From Gastracanthus pulcherrimus (taxonomy: Eukaryota > Arthropoda > Insecta > Hymenoptera > Pteromalidae), in contig OX424576.1 of assembly GCA_949152435.1 (NCBI GenBank), forward strand, positions 142,049,070 through 142,113,069: a stretch of DNA of 64,000 bases, given 5' to 3'. The translations under genes and the position numbers were made by a program. Below are positions 26,924-36,789 of the stretch, in pieces. Numbering within the stretch: position 1 is the stretch's first letter; each line of letters starts with the position of its first letter. The notes beneath the pieces were generated by a model. The model ran no database searches and had not been told where the DNA came from. It worked only from the letters and a program-made list of their open reading frames with translations.

Positions 26924-27743
26924 GGGGGGTCTCCGGTGAAAAGTAAAACTTCCGTAGCTTTAAGGCTAAGAAAATAATATTTACAGTTATTGAGAATAAT
27001 AGGTCTACTTTAAGTATAATAATTGTGATGTACGGTAAAAGTTGTTGGCGCACACCACAATGATATTGATCAATTAAAAAATTTGACAGTGTTTTTGACA
27101 GTAAAATAAAAATAAGTTAGCTGAAACTACCAATTTTTACTCAACTATGTGCTTTTAAAAAATAATAAATATTTGTTGCTTAAAAATATTTAAAAACAGT
27201 GCAAATTCGTTAATAGAATCATTCAGCATGAGCTTTGTCATGGATATTTACAAAATATTTCAGCTAAATAATGTTTTGAGAATACTTCAAAGAACGTATC
27301 CTAAAAGTTTCATCAATATTGGTTATTTTGGTATGCGCCAACAACATTTTGAAAATTGAAAACTTAAAAAAGAGAAAACATCAATTATGAAAAATAATGA
27401 AAAATGTAGCATTATTTTATAATACGTTAATACAAATTTACCAAACTTTATTGTATTTAGAAAAATAAATAAAAAGCTTTTAAAAGAAAGTATAGATCAT
27501 TTTTAACCAAAAAAACTAAAAAAGACTTTCTTTTATTTAATTTTCACAGCCGTTAAACGATCGAAATTAGACAAAATAACATGAAATTGCAATAAATAGT
27601 GTTGACTAAACTATGAAACTTTTTAGCTTTAAATGTAAAATATCATTATGTTGCTGTTCCTACCTCTCTAGGAAGAGTTGAACCGACTTTTAAAAGATTA
27701 AAAACAATTCAAAATTTTTCGAGCAAATCACCGGAGAGCCACC
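26924..27743. mobile_element. TTAA-flanked non-autonomous transposon, about 820 bp
   Basis: TTAA at 26920-26923 and 27744-27747 bracket termini GGGGGGTCTCCGGTGA and (complement of right end) GGTGGCTCTCCGGTGA. Subterminal inverted words include GTTGTTGGCGCA near 27040 and TGCGCCAACAAC near 27335. TTAA targets are typical of piggyBac elements. No coding frame. Confidence 0.6.
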
Positions 27744-28284
27744 TTAAATGCACGTGACAAAGTTTTCAAGAGTCATTAAGTTCTGTAATTTGCTCATGTC
27801 ATTACTTTATCATGTCATTTGTCATCGAATAACGCATTTTTGCAGTCACAACAGATACCGGTTGGTAACGCTTCTAAAAATGACTAATTCTTACTAATAT
27901 TTAACTTAAAAAAGATTTTAAGTTTCAGGGCTAAGAAATTCTTATTTATTGCAATCTTGTTATGCACTTGACAATTTCAATTGTGTAAATCTAAAAATTA
28001 TATCTCTATTTACTACAAAAATGTTAATTTCTCGCTTATCTTTTCTTATTCAAGTCCCTCGCGCAGACCTTGAAAGCATCGACATGTCATTATGAACCCA
28101 TCCCACACGACCGAAAAATAAAAACCGTAAAAGCAAAGCTGTAGCTCCGCATGTGCGCCTCTCGAGTCAGTGCGTATCGCGAAACCATGCAACTTGTTGC
28201 TGTCGCCACTCTGCAGTTCACTCGCTTACGTAATTTCACGAAGCGACGCCGAGAACAGTGAAATGAAAGCTTTCCTACCTTTAT

Positions 28285-29500
28285 ACACACGATCCCGACC
28301 TCGAATTAGCACGGCCGAAATAGAAAAATCATTTCTCACAAGATATATGTGCGCCGCGGCGTCGTAAAGAAGCTCGGCTGTTTGCGCGCGCCAAATAGCT
28401 CGATAACGTTCGTTGGCTTTCGTCGTTAAAATTTATTGTATCGAGAGGAAGATGGGAGAGAGAGCGAGAGAGAGAGACGTTTGATTGCGCGGGAGAATGA
28501 CACATTAGCTGAAAGCCGTGGTGGGTGCTTGCAAATCGTAAAAGCGGCAGACAAAGGAGCAAACAGATTTAATGACGGATCTTGTGCGCTGTATATCTGC
28601 GTACGCACGGTGAAGCGATTTCATCGATATTCACCTATCGACTGCTGACTTTGATATCGCGTGCAGTGAATCTTGGCGATACATAATTTTTTTGTTTCTA
28701 TAAATGTTTGTTGAAGTTAAAGACTTCGTGATACTTTTCTAATATTAAGTTGTATCGATTTTTTAATTATAATTCGATATTTTTAGTATAAACTTCGTTA
28801 AACAAAATTAAATGTTGCTATAACTTAAAAAAGAGTTTATTATTGAAATATTATATATTCGATTACTATTACTAAATCCTATTATTTTTTAAAAATAATA
28901 TTTACATATACAAATACAGTATCGCATTATACATTGTATATAGGGCTTTTTATTATTCCTATGACTATACGCACATGAGATTTAGGAACAAGTACCGTAA
29001 TTATTAGCTGTAATTTTTTTTTAAATCGCTAGAATATACTGTAAAAGAAATTCGAAGTAGGAGGAAAATAGAAAAAAGTGTAAAGTAGCTACTTATCGTC
29101 CACTACTCAGAAAATCGATATTTTATGTATACAAATGTACGTGCATTCGTGTGTGCGTTTTCAAAAAATTTAAAAATTTTTAATCATTTTAAACATTTTT
29201 AAATGTTCTACATGTATACAAATTTTTAAAGATATTAAAAATTTTAAAAATTATCAAGATTTTTAAATATGTATAAAATTTCTAAAAATTATCAAGATTT
29301 TCAAAATTTTTAAAAATTTTCAAAAGTATTCAAAATTTTCAAAAATTATCAAGTTTTTCAAAAATTATCAAGTTTTTCAAAAATTATCAAGTTTTTCAAA
29401 AATTATCAAGTTTTTCAAAAATTATCAAGTTTTTCAAAAATTATCAAGTTTTTCAAAAATTATCAAGTTTTTCAAAAATTTGAAAAATTTTCAATAGTAT
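28285..29500 (+). repeat. Dispersed repeat family A, copy 1 (second copy 34378-36785)
   Basis: From ACACACGATCC onward the copy matches 34378-34764, 35850-36295 and 36660-36785 in order: TGCGCCGCGGCGTCGTAAA, a short GA tract, ACACATTAGCTGAAAGCCG, CTATCGACTGCTGACTTTGA, then an AT-rich half with TTTTTATTATTCCTATGACT. The first part is CpG-rich and continues left to about 28080. The small frames in it do not look like proteins. The homology ends in a GTATTC word near 29500. Confidence 0.75.
29345..29480. repeat. 19-bp tandem repeat, about 7 copies
   Basis: The unit ATTATCAAGTTTTTCAAAA is repeated head to tail with almost no variation and lies at the tail of dispersed repeat A. The sister copy of that repeat lacks the array, so the expansion is local. 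Confidence 0.9.
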
Positions 29501-30345
29501 TCGCCCGCATCAGCTGTTTTACGCGAGACCTCACCCGTGTGCTCCTATAGCACAAACTCGCTTCGATTGTCGCACACACCGTACCTGTACACGTAAATGT
29601 ACACACCCTATGCGAATAAATGAAAAAAGAACGTGCGGCAACGGCGGGCCCACGTGCTCCAGGCCAATAAAGCACGTGCGCGGCGCACGAGCGAACTATT
29701 TGCACAGTCTGCGAAATTTTCCATTCTGGGGGCTCACTTCGTTCTTATTTTTTCTTCTTCTTCTTCAATGTTTGCGCGAGTACAACAAACGCGTGTGGGT
29801 GGCCGGGTGCGTGCGTTTTTCGGGCACCACGGCCTTGCTCTCGTTCGCACGCGCCCCGGAGAGAAGACAGAGAAGTTTCATGAAGTCTTTGGGATGAGTC
29901 GAGAGATGTGCATCGTGAGAAATCGCATGATTGTACTGTCAACAAGTCCGGAAAATTCAGAAACTTTTATCTATTGACAATATTTTTACGCGCTCGACAC
30001 GTGATTTTGAATAAAAATAGTCAATTGTAATTTTTTTATTAAAACAAAGGCATGAATATGTAAGGTCTTTGAAGGTATCTCATACTTGTGTATTTCTATA
30101 TTTAAAAACCTACGTTTAATCAAAAAATTACATGAGACCATGTTTATTTCGAATTATACGTAGAGTATGAATAAATTTTATTAGCTTATAATTTTGGCTT
30201 TTAAAATATTTATCTGCCATTTTGGATCCACCACCTTGATTTTTGAAAATCTTACAACGGATTCGTAATTTGTTTCAAAAGTTTACATTTGTCTTAATTA
30301 CGATTCTTTCCTCAAAAATAAAATATTTTCTGAGTAGTGGGGATG
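29500..30345 (-). repeat. Right arm of the long inverted repeat (partner 23990-24885)
   Basis: Read on the - strand it parallels the left arm, from the CTCACCCGTGTGCTCCTATA block (29529-29548) to CATTTTGGATCCACCACCTT (30219-30238). Differences are scattered substitutions and small gaps; the run of T near 24750 is shorter here. The 5' flank abuts dispersed repeat A. Confidence 0.75.
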
Positions 30346-30734
30346 TTCCTGAACAAAGAAGCAAAATTTCGTATCAAAAGATTAAGATTTGCAGAAGTTA
30401 TGCATTGTTACGACACTGTGACATATATTCGTCCAACCGCCGTTACTAGATTATATGTACAAAATTACAAATTATACACCAAAATTTAGTATTTTTTGAT
30501 TTGTACTTAATACATAAAAGACATACTGGATTACATCTATATACATATTACTACACATATATATTAAGAATTGTCAAGCTAAATGCAAAGTTATCAGATG
30601 TATAGCAAAATTTACTGTAAATACGGAAAGAGATTGTATAGTAAATTTAAAAAATAGTTTTTTGTTATAGATTCTCATAACCCTAAAAATAAAAATATTT
30701 ATCTGGTAATATTACATTTTGTAAACTATATGTC

Positions 30735-31445
30735 ATGCAGTGAGATTCTCCATTCCCCGGTTAACTCATCAATTTTACCTGCAAATATCCTTCTCATAAC
30801 TCGGTTCTCAAATTCTCTGAACCTATCCTCCTCCGGCTTAGTTAGTGCCCATGATTCGCATCCGTATAAGACTACTGGCATAATAATGTTCCTATATATC
30901 TCTAATTTTGTCTTCCGCGATAGTAGTCGTGATTTTAGTAATTTGCCCACCAAATAAATAATAATAATAATAAATAAAGTTTTCTTAATTTCTTTATGCG
31001 TCTCATTTTTGGACTCAATTATAGTGCCGAGGTATTTAAATTCTTCTTCTATTTTAAAGGTTTTGTGTAACACCTTGAGGTCGCTATATTCATTCACGGG
31101 TGCTGTTCTGTCAGTGACCACGTATTCCGTTTTCTATTCATTAATTTCTAGACCTACATCTTTTGCCGTTTTTATTAGTATTTCAACGGTTTTTATTACG
31201 ATTTCCCTGTTCTGTCCTATTATATCTATATCCTCTGCATAGGCTAGAAATTGCGTTAAGAAATCGTTCAGTATTACTCCTTCCCCGCTTTCTTGTACGG
31301 CCCTGATAACGTATTCTAGTACTAGGTTAAACAGAAGTATTAATAGCGCATTCCCTTGTTTTAATCCATTGTAGGTTTCGATTGGTTCTGATAGGCTGTT
31401 TCCTGTGCGAATTATGCCCCCTGCTATTATATAGACACATTTTTA
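30735..31445 (-). pseudogene. LINE reverse transcriptase, inverted and broken 5' part
   Basis: Read on -, the frame contains a G-L-K-Q-G motif, L-F-N-L-V-L-E, a Y-A-E-D box in place of the catalytic Y-A-D-D, then F-K-Y-L-G-T-I-I, a G-K-L-L-K-S-R-L-L-S-R-K-T-K stretch, P-V-V-L-Y-G-C-E-S-W and R-R-I-F-A-G. These are fingers-to-thumb landmarks of non-LTR reverse transcriptases. There is a stop at N-E-stop-K-T-E-Y (about 31133) and an ATT-repeat expansion (30957-30978) inside the domain. No endonuclease or N-terminal part is present. The missing catalytic Asp and the stop mean it is dead. Confidence 0.85.
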
Positions 31446-31820
31446 TTAAATTCGAAGACTAAGATGTACCGGGCATGTAGCGAGGATAGAAAATGATAGG
31501 ACAGCACTTAGAGTACTAGTGGGAAAACCAGAAGGCACAATGCCAACGAGTAGACCAAGATGAAGGTGAGATGACAATGTCAGGGCCAACTTGTGAGAAA
31601 TAGGATATTATGAGGAAAACTGAATTAACCTTGCAAATAATGGAGAGAAATGTCGTAATTGTGCGAACAAGGCTATGGACTACATAGTCCCATCAACCAT
31701 GAATGGTGGTTACTGTGACTATGCGAACATGATCACATCGGATATAGGAGCTGCGGTCTTTTAAGCATTGTCACTGCTAACCATTAATGGCTAGCCACTG
31801 TAATAATAATAATATATAAT
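31446..31820 (+). pseudogene. LINE ORF2 C-terminal tail and 3' end, same family, opposite strand
   Basis: On + the sequence reads I-R-R-L-R-C-T-G-H-V-A-R-I, then R-V-L-V-G-K-P-E-G, a P-T-S-R-P-R stretch, D-D-N-V-R-A-N-L and a further 40 residues, with several stops. This is the usual C-terminal tail (R-W-x-G-H-V..G-R-P-x-x-R-W) that follows the thumb in this kind of LINE. It begins where the inverted piece ends, and finishes with a (TAA)n tail at 31800-31814, a 3' terminus seen in several LINE groups. Confidence 0.8.
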
Positions 31821-31962
31821 ACAGATTATGGGAAAATATTTGGATTAGTAAAGTAACCTTTTTAAATATTATTTTATAGTATGAAAATGTATATTGAATT
31901 GTAATTCAAGCACTAAAAAATCTTAAAGTTGTAATAATTTTCGCTACATAATTTAATCCTTA

Positions 31963-32351
31963 TGTTGGAAAATCAACGATATATATATACATACATACAG
32001 TAAAGCGGGAAAGTATTGGGTCTCTTGACCTGCAGTCTTTATAATAGTTTCTCGGACCCAAAGGATCTACGAAAGGACGGAAGCATACAGACTGGCTTCA
32101 GTCTGCGCGGAACCATCACAGCGTAAATACAAGACCACAGCAAGATATTAATATAGAGACAGTTCATTTTCAGTTTAGGTTCTGTTTATATAAAGTTAAT
32201 ATTCCACATAAAGTTATACTCATTCAGCTATATGGTATTCACACAATGTATTATATTTACTACGCTACGTTGTTAATATACTAATTCTGGAAAGACTACG
32301 TTACGTATGTTGTTTGAATAAATATTGTTATTGTTTAAATAAAATCCAACA
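31963..32351 (+). repeat. 5' long terminal repeat of a Copia element
   Basis: The 389-bp segment starts TGTTGG and ends CCAACA, the expected TG..CA ends with a 6-bp terminal inverted repeat. Two AATAAA signals lie near its end (about 32318 and 32338), and a tRNA-Met-type primer binding site follows directly. No matching 3' LTR was seen in the window. Confidence 0.75.
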
Positions 32352-32365
32352 GGATATGGGCCCAG
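32352..32365 (+). other. Primer binding site of the Copia element
   Basis: GGATATGGGCCCAG closely matches the GGTTATGGGCCCAG of insect Copia elements, which pairs with the anticodon-arm region of initiator tRNA-Met (half-tRNA priming). It lies immediately after the LTR. One base differs from the form I know. Confidence 0.75.
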
Positions 32366-32469
32366 TCCCCAGACCCCTAGTATTAATGAAGTGTGGTACA
32401 GCCAGTAAGGAGTGCAGATGCACTAAATAAGGATTACAGTACAGTCAAGGGTTAGTACAGTTCAGAGTC

Positions 32470-32645
32470 ACGAGTAATGTTAGATATTGTACATGTGGAC
32501 ATTTGCGGACCATTAAAGACAGTCACACCGAAAGGTAGCAGGTACATATTGTCGATTGTAGATGACTACTTAGGATAGACAGAGGTACATTCCATGCAGC
32601 ATACGGATGAAGCTGTTAAATGAAGGAAAGTTAAAGAACAGTTAA
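32470..32645 (+). pseudogene. Misplaced Copia integrase fragment (duplicate of 33705-33860)
   Basis: Encodes D-I-V-H-V-D-I-C-G-P-L-K-T-V, then S-R-Y-I-L-S-I-V-D-D-Y and a stop: the start of the Copia integrase catalytic core. It sits upstream of gag, where it does not belong, and repeats the integrase start at 33715-33860 with substitutions. Confidence 0.7.
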
Positions 32646-32699
32646 TAAAGTGAAGTTAAAGTACAGTAAAGTGGACATAAAGACAGTTTGAAAATTCAG

Positions 32700-33240
32700 A
32701 AAGTTCAATTTTTCATTTTGGAATTGATAAATTAAATAGTGAAAACTATAAGGTGTGAAGTTATAAATTTGAACAGTTATTATTTGAGAAAGAATGCTGG
32801 TTTATGATAAAGGATACAGCATCATTGCCAGTGACAGATACGTGGTCAAAAAGGGATATTCGAGCTCGTGCAATAACAGAATCTTTGATTTAAGAAAATC
32901 AGTTGCTGATTACGCTAAGAAATAACCATCGTAAGGAATCATTCTGCAGTAAAATATTCATAAAGAAAAGAATATTTGAGGCAGAAATGGAGGAAGATGG
33001 CAACATGGAGGAGCACATTAAAGATATTTTGGAATTAATAAACAAATTGACAGATCTCTGTGAAGAGATAAAGAACAGTGATATTGCGTCAATGTTGTTA
33101 TACAGTCTTCCAAAATCATATGACAGTTTAGTAAGCAGCTTAGAGTAGATAAATGAGAAGCATTTGACTGTATAATTCATATGGAGAAAAATAATAGAAG
33201 AATTCGAAAGGCGACAGTCAAATATGACAGTCAAAAATGA
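32700..33240 (+). pseudogene. Copia gag, degraded
   Basis: The frame has the K-L-N-S-E-N-Y-K start of Copia gag, a W-S-K-R-D-I-R-A-R-A-I stretch, and the M-E-E-H-I-K-D-I-L-E-L..L-L-Y-S-L-P-K-S-Y-D-S-L block typical of the family. In-frame stops at about 32890 and 33147 and further changes make it non-functional. Gag would form the particle of the retroelement. Confidence 0.8.
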
Positions 33241-33284
33241 ATCTGCTAGAAAGGCAAGTTTTTACGAAGGACGCAGTGTGCATG

Positions 33285-33400
33285 TTAGAGCTTGTTTCTT
33301 CTGCAAGAAAGCTGGGCATTTCAAAAAGACTGCATAAAGTACAAAATGTCGAAGGAGAAGAAAGCTGCAATAAGTGAATGTTCTAATGAAAAGGTGGAGC
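33285..33400 (+). pseudogene. Copia zinc-knuckle (CCHC) remnant with frameshift
   Basis: C-F-F-C-K-K-A-G-H is followed by only 11 bases before the last Cys codon (33331-33333), so a C-x2-C-x4-H-x4-C nucleic-acid-binding knuckle is broken by a one-base deletion. It lies at the expected position after gag. Confidence 0.75.
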
Positions 33401-33534
33401 ACAGATGTTGCTTAGTACAGGAATACAGCATCAGAAAAAATGCGGAATTTTAGTCGACAGCAAAAGTGTCCCCAGAGTAGCACAGATTAATGCAGACCAA
33501 AGGGGCCTGCACAGTCATAAATGCGGAGCGCAGC

Positions 33535-34378
33535 ATGGATGGTCAGCATGTCTGGCACAGGTGATACGGGCACGCCGATTCAAATGCAATAAAAGGATTA
33601 CCGGCAACGAGACATATCATTGGAAGGATAGTCTACGGGAATGGAAAGGCGTGCATGCAGGGAAACATTGCGCGGAAGCCTTTGTCTCAGGTAAAGAAAA
33701 GTGAGTGAAGAGCAGTATTAGATATCGTACATGCAAATATTTACGGACCAATGAAGACACTCACACCGAAATGTAGCAGGTATACATATTATCAATTGCA
33801 GATGACTACACAGGATATACGGAGGTATATTTAATGCAGCATATGGATAAAGCTTTTAAATATATGAAAGAATATTTCACAAAAGTAAGAGAGCAGTACA
33901 AAAGAATACCTGCAGTAATTATTCTAAATCAAGGAAGGGACTACAGGTATAAGGAATTGCACAATTATATTAAAAAGAAAGGCATACAAATTCAGAACAT
34001 GCTGCACAATAAGTCATTCATAAAGAACAGACAACTTCAGATAGAAGTCTAAAGTATGCTTGAAAAGGTAAACATGGAGAAAAAGTACTGGGCAGAAGCA
34101 GTAAATTTTGCAAATCAGAAAAATAACAGACAGCCCGTAAAGAAATATCAAGCGCCATATAAACTGTGGTATTCCAAGAAAATAGAATTTTCATATTCCC
34201 ATGTATTCGGATCAAAAGTAAAAATAAAGGACACAAATAGTAAATTTCTATTTATGGGCTATTACAAGGATAGTACAGATTGGCGATTATTAGACACAAC
34301 TACAAGTCGCATTGTCATTGGTAAAGATGCAGTAGTAAACTCAAGGAAGGGACAGAAGGTAATCCCTACAAAAGGTAA
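33535..34378 (+). pseudogene. Copia pre-integrase and integrase remnant
   Basis: W-H-R-stop-Y-G-H opens a pre-integrase segment, followed by C-M-Q-G-N-I-A-R-K-P-L, an integrase start (33712 on), a frameshift near 33785, an A-V-I-I-L-N-Q-G-R-D-Y region (33907-33942) in which the usual catalytic Asp before Q-G is Asn, a stop near 34050, then K-K-Y-W-A-E-A-V and the C-terminal L-L-D-T-T-T-S-R-I-V-I block. Protease is almost absent and reverse transcriptase, RNase H and the 3' LTR are missing; the copy stops abruptly at 34378. Confidence 0.8.
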
Positions 34379-34764
34379 CACACGATCCAGACCTCAAATT
34401 CACACCGCCGAAATAGAAAAATCATTTTTCACGAGATATGTGTGCGCCGCGGCGTCGTAAAAATGCTCAGCTATTTGCGCGCGCCAAATAGCGCGATAAA
34501 CGTGAATTGGCTTTCGTCGTTAAAATTTATTGTATCGAGAGGGAGATGGGAGAGAGAGAGAGAGAGAGAGACGTTTGATTGCGCGTGAGAATGACACATT
34601 AGCTGAAAGCCGCGGTGGGTGCTTGCAAATCGTAAAATCAGCAGACAAAGGAGCAAACAGATTTAGTGGCGGATCTTATGTGCTGTACATCTGCATACGC
34701 ATGGTGAAGCGCTTTCATCGGTATTCACCTGTCGACTGCTGACTTTGATGGTAATGCGTGCAGT

Positions 34765-35078
34765 CCCGGGTAAAAATGAGTCATATTTAATTATATATGA
34801 TTATATATAACTGTATATATAATTATACATAATTATATATAATCATGTATAGTCATATATAATCATATGTAATTATATATAATCTCGTATAACTTTTGTC
34901 TCTATATAATTGCGCTTAAAATTGTATGAAAACTACGTACTATTATGTACAATTTTAGAATTGTTCAAATGCAACACAACTATAATTGAGTATTCATGAT
35001 TATTAATAACAATGTACAACGATATATCATAATTAATTATCACATATGATAATATATAGTCATATATGATTGAATATA

Positions 35079-35121
<43 letters not shown>

Positions 35122-35849
35122 GCATCTAATAGTTTTTCCGTATCAAGCGTTTCAACACATATCCATATACGCACACGCACATCAGAAAATACACACACAC
35201 ACATAAAAATATGTATCTATACTCATCAATATACACATTCTACAGTCATCGAAAAACATGTACATACTCATACACACGTCACGTACGCATACATTAAAAC
35301 ACAGAAATATCAAAACACCATGCAAACAGTTGCACACACTTTATCTATGTATACGAAAAAAACATACTCATACTCATACGCATAAGCACACATACATATA
35401 TACATATGAATATACATGAAGATCACACTTAAGGTAATGTTGAACCCACCCGTTACCGACAATTACGAGGATACATTTTTTTCATTTAATTTTCAATTTT
35501 GATCAAATATCTTTCTGGAACGTTGTTGTATTAATCAAAAACAACAACGTTCTAAAGAGATATTTTCTAAAAATTAAAAATATAATGAAATTTAGTGAAA
35601 AAAATGTTTCCTGGTATTTGTCGGCAACAGGGTGGTTTAACATCTCCTTGAACTTACGCACATACACTCACTATGATTCATTATTAAAGAAATGTAATGT
35701 TATAGTATAATAGATTATTGTTCATTATATTTATGTTATAGTTATATATAATCATGAATTATGCATTATTATATAGAGACAAAACTTATATATATATAAT
35801 TATATATAACTACGTATACATAATTATATATGACTTATTTTTATCCAGG
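34765..35849. mobile_element. 1.1-kb foldback transposon with CCC(T/G)GG ends, inserted in dispersed repeat A
   Basis: The left end CCCGGGTAAAAATGAGTCAT is mirrored by the right end (complement CCCTGGATAAAAATAAGTCA), and the arms continue as alternating TATAATTATATATG-type sequence. The insert exactly interrupts a sequence that is continuous in the sister repeat (GCAGTGAATCTTGG). The interior has (AT)n (35082-35118), CA-rich DNA and another foldback element. The target duplication is unclear (1-2 bp at most). No transposase. Confidence 0.75.
35431..35649. mobile_element. 219-bp foldback MITE nested inside the 1.1-kb element
   Basis: AAGGTAATGTTGAACCCACC at the left mirrors the right end (complement AAGGAGATGTTAAACCACCC). 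The arms pair for about 100 bp around a short loop at about 35531 (ACGTTGTTGT..ACAACAACGT). A related copy begins at 63721. Confidence 0.75.
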
Positions 35850-36789
35850 GTGTATCTTGGCGATAAATAATTTTTTTGTTTTTATAAATGTTTGTTCAAG
35901 TTTAAGGCTTAATGACACTTTTCTAAGTTAACGTTGTATCGATTCTTTAATGAAAAATCGATATTTTTGGTACGGCGTAGAAATAATGTCTAAACAACGA
36001 TAAAACTTCGTTAATCAATATTAAATGTTGTTATAACTTAAGAAAGAGTTTTTTATTGAAATATTATATATTCGATTACTATTACTAAATCCTAATATTT
36101 TTTAAAACTAATATTTACGTATACAAATTCAGTATCGCATTATATTATATTAAGGGCTTTTTATTATTCCTATGACTATACGTACATGAGATTTATGAAC
36201 ATGTACCGTAATTATGAGCCGTAATTTTTTTTAAATTGCTAGAAAATATCATAAAAGAAATACGAAGTAGAAGGAAAAGTAGAAAAAAGTGTAAAACCTC
36301 CACCTCATAAAATTTTTGACGTAATAAGTATTTTAAACTTTTACCATAAAAGATGCATTCTAATGTGTACTAAAAAGTCTCAGAAAGAAAATATGAACTT
36401 TTATGAGTGACAATAAATCGACTGTACTAATTATCTTTACTACTTTTTAACCGAATTTCTTGAGATCAGCTTTTTATAAAATATCTGTACAATAACGCTG
36501 TCACATAAAGTAATTTTTGCCATACATGCACGATTTTCGAACTTTTTCATGCCACTAAAGCGAGCGCAAAGCAGCTATTTTCCGACCGGCGGGGGAAAAT
36601 AAATTTCTGCCCGCTCTAAACAAAATAATTTCGTCCAGTAGGCGAAAAGTGCTTACTTTTCGACCGCTACTCAGAAAATCGATATTTTGTATATAAAAAT
36701 GTACGTGCGTACGTGCATGTGTGTGCGTTAATGCGTGTGTACAAATTTTTGAAATTTTTTGAAAATTTTAATATAGTATTCCAAAATTT

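Larger units (their letters stand above)
34378..36785 (+). repeat. Dispersed repeat family A, copy 2, interrupted by inserts
   Basis: Matches 28285-29500 in three blocks: 34378-34764, 35850-36295 and about 36660-36785. The first gap holds a foldback transposon. The second (36296-36659) holds sequence absent from copy 1, with CpG-containing words such as gaccggcgggggaaa; it could be an insert here or a deletion in copy 1. The left edge joins the Copia remnant directly. Confidence 0.75.

Noticed and set aside
29345..29480. CRISPR-like array
   Set aside because: Head-to-tail 19-bp units without spacers, in a eukaryotic repeat.
34765..35849. Clear TA or longer target duplication for the CCC(T/G)GG element
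   Set aside because: Comparison with the sister repeat leaves only a 1-2 bp ambiguous overlap, so no superfamily is assigned.
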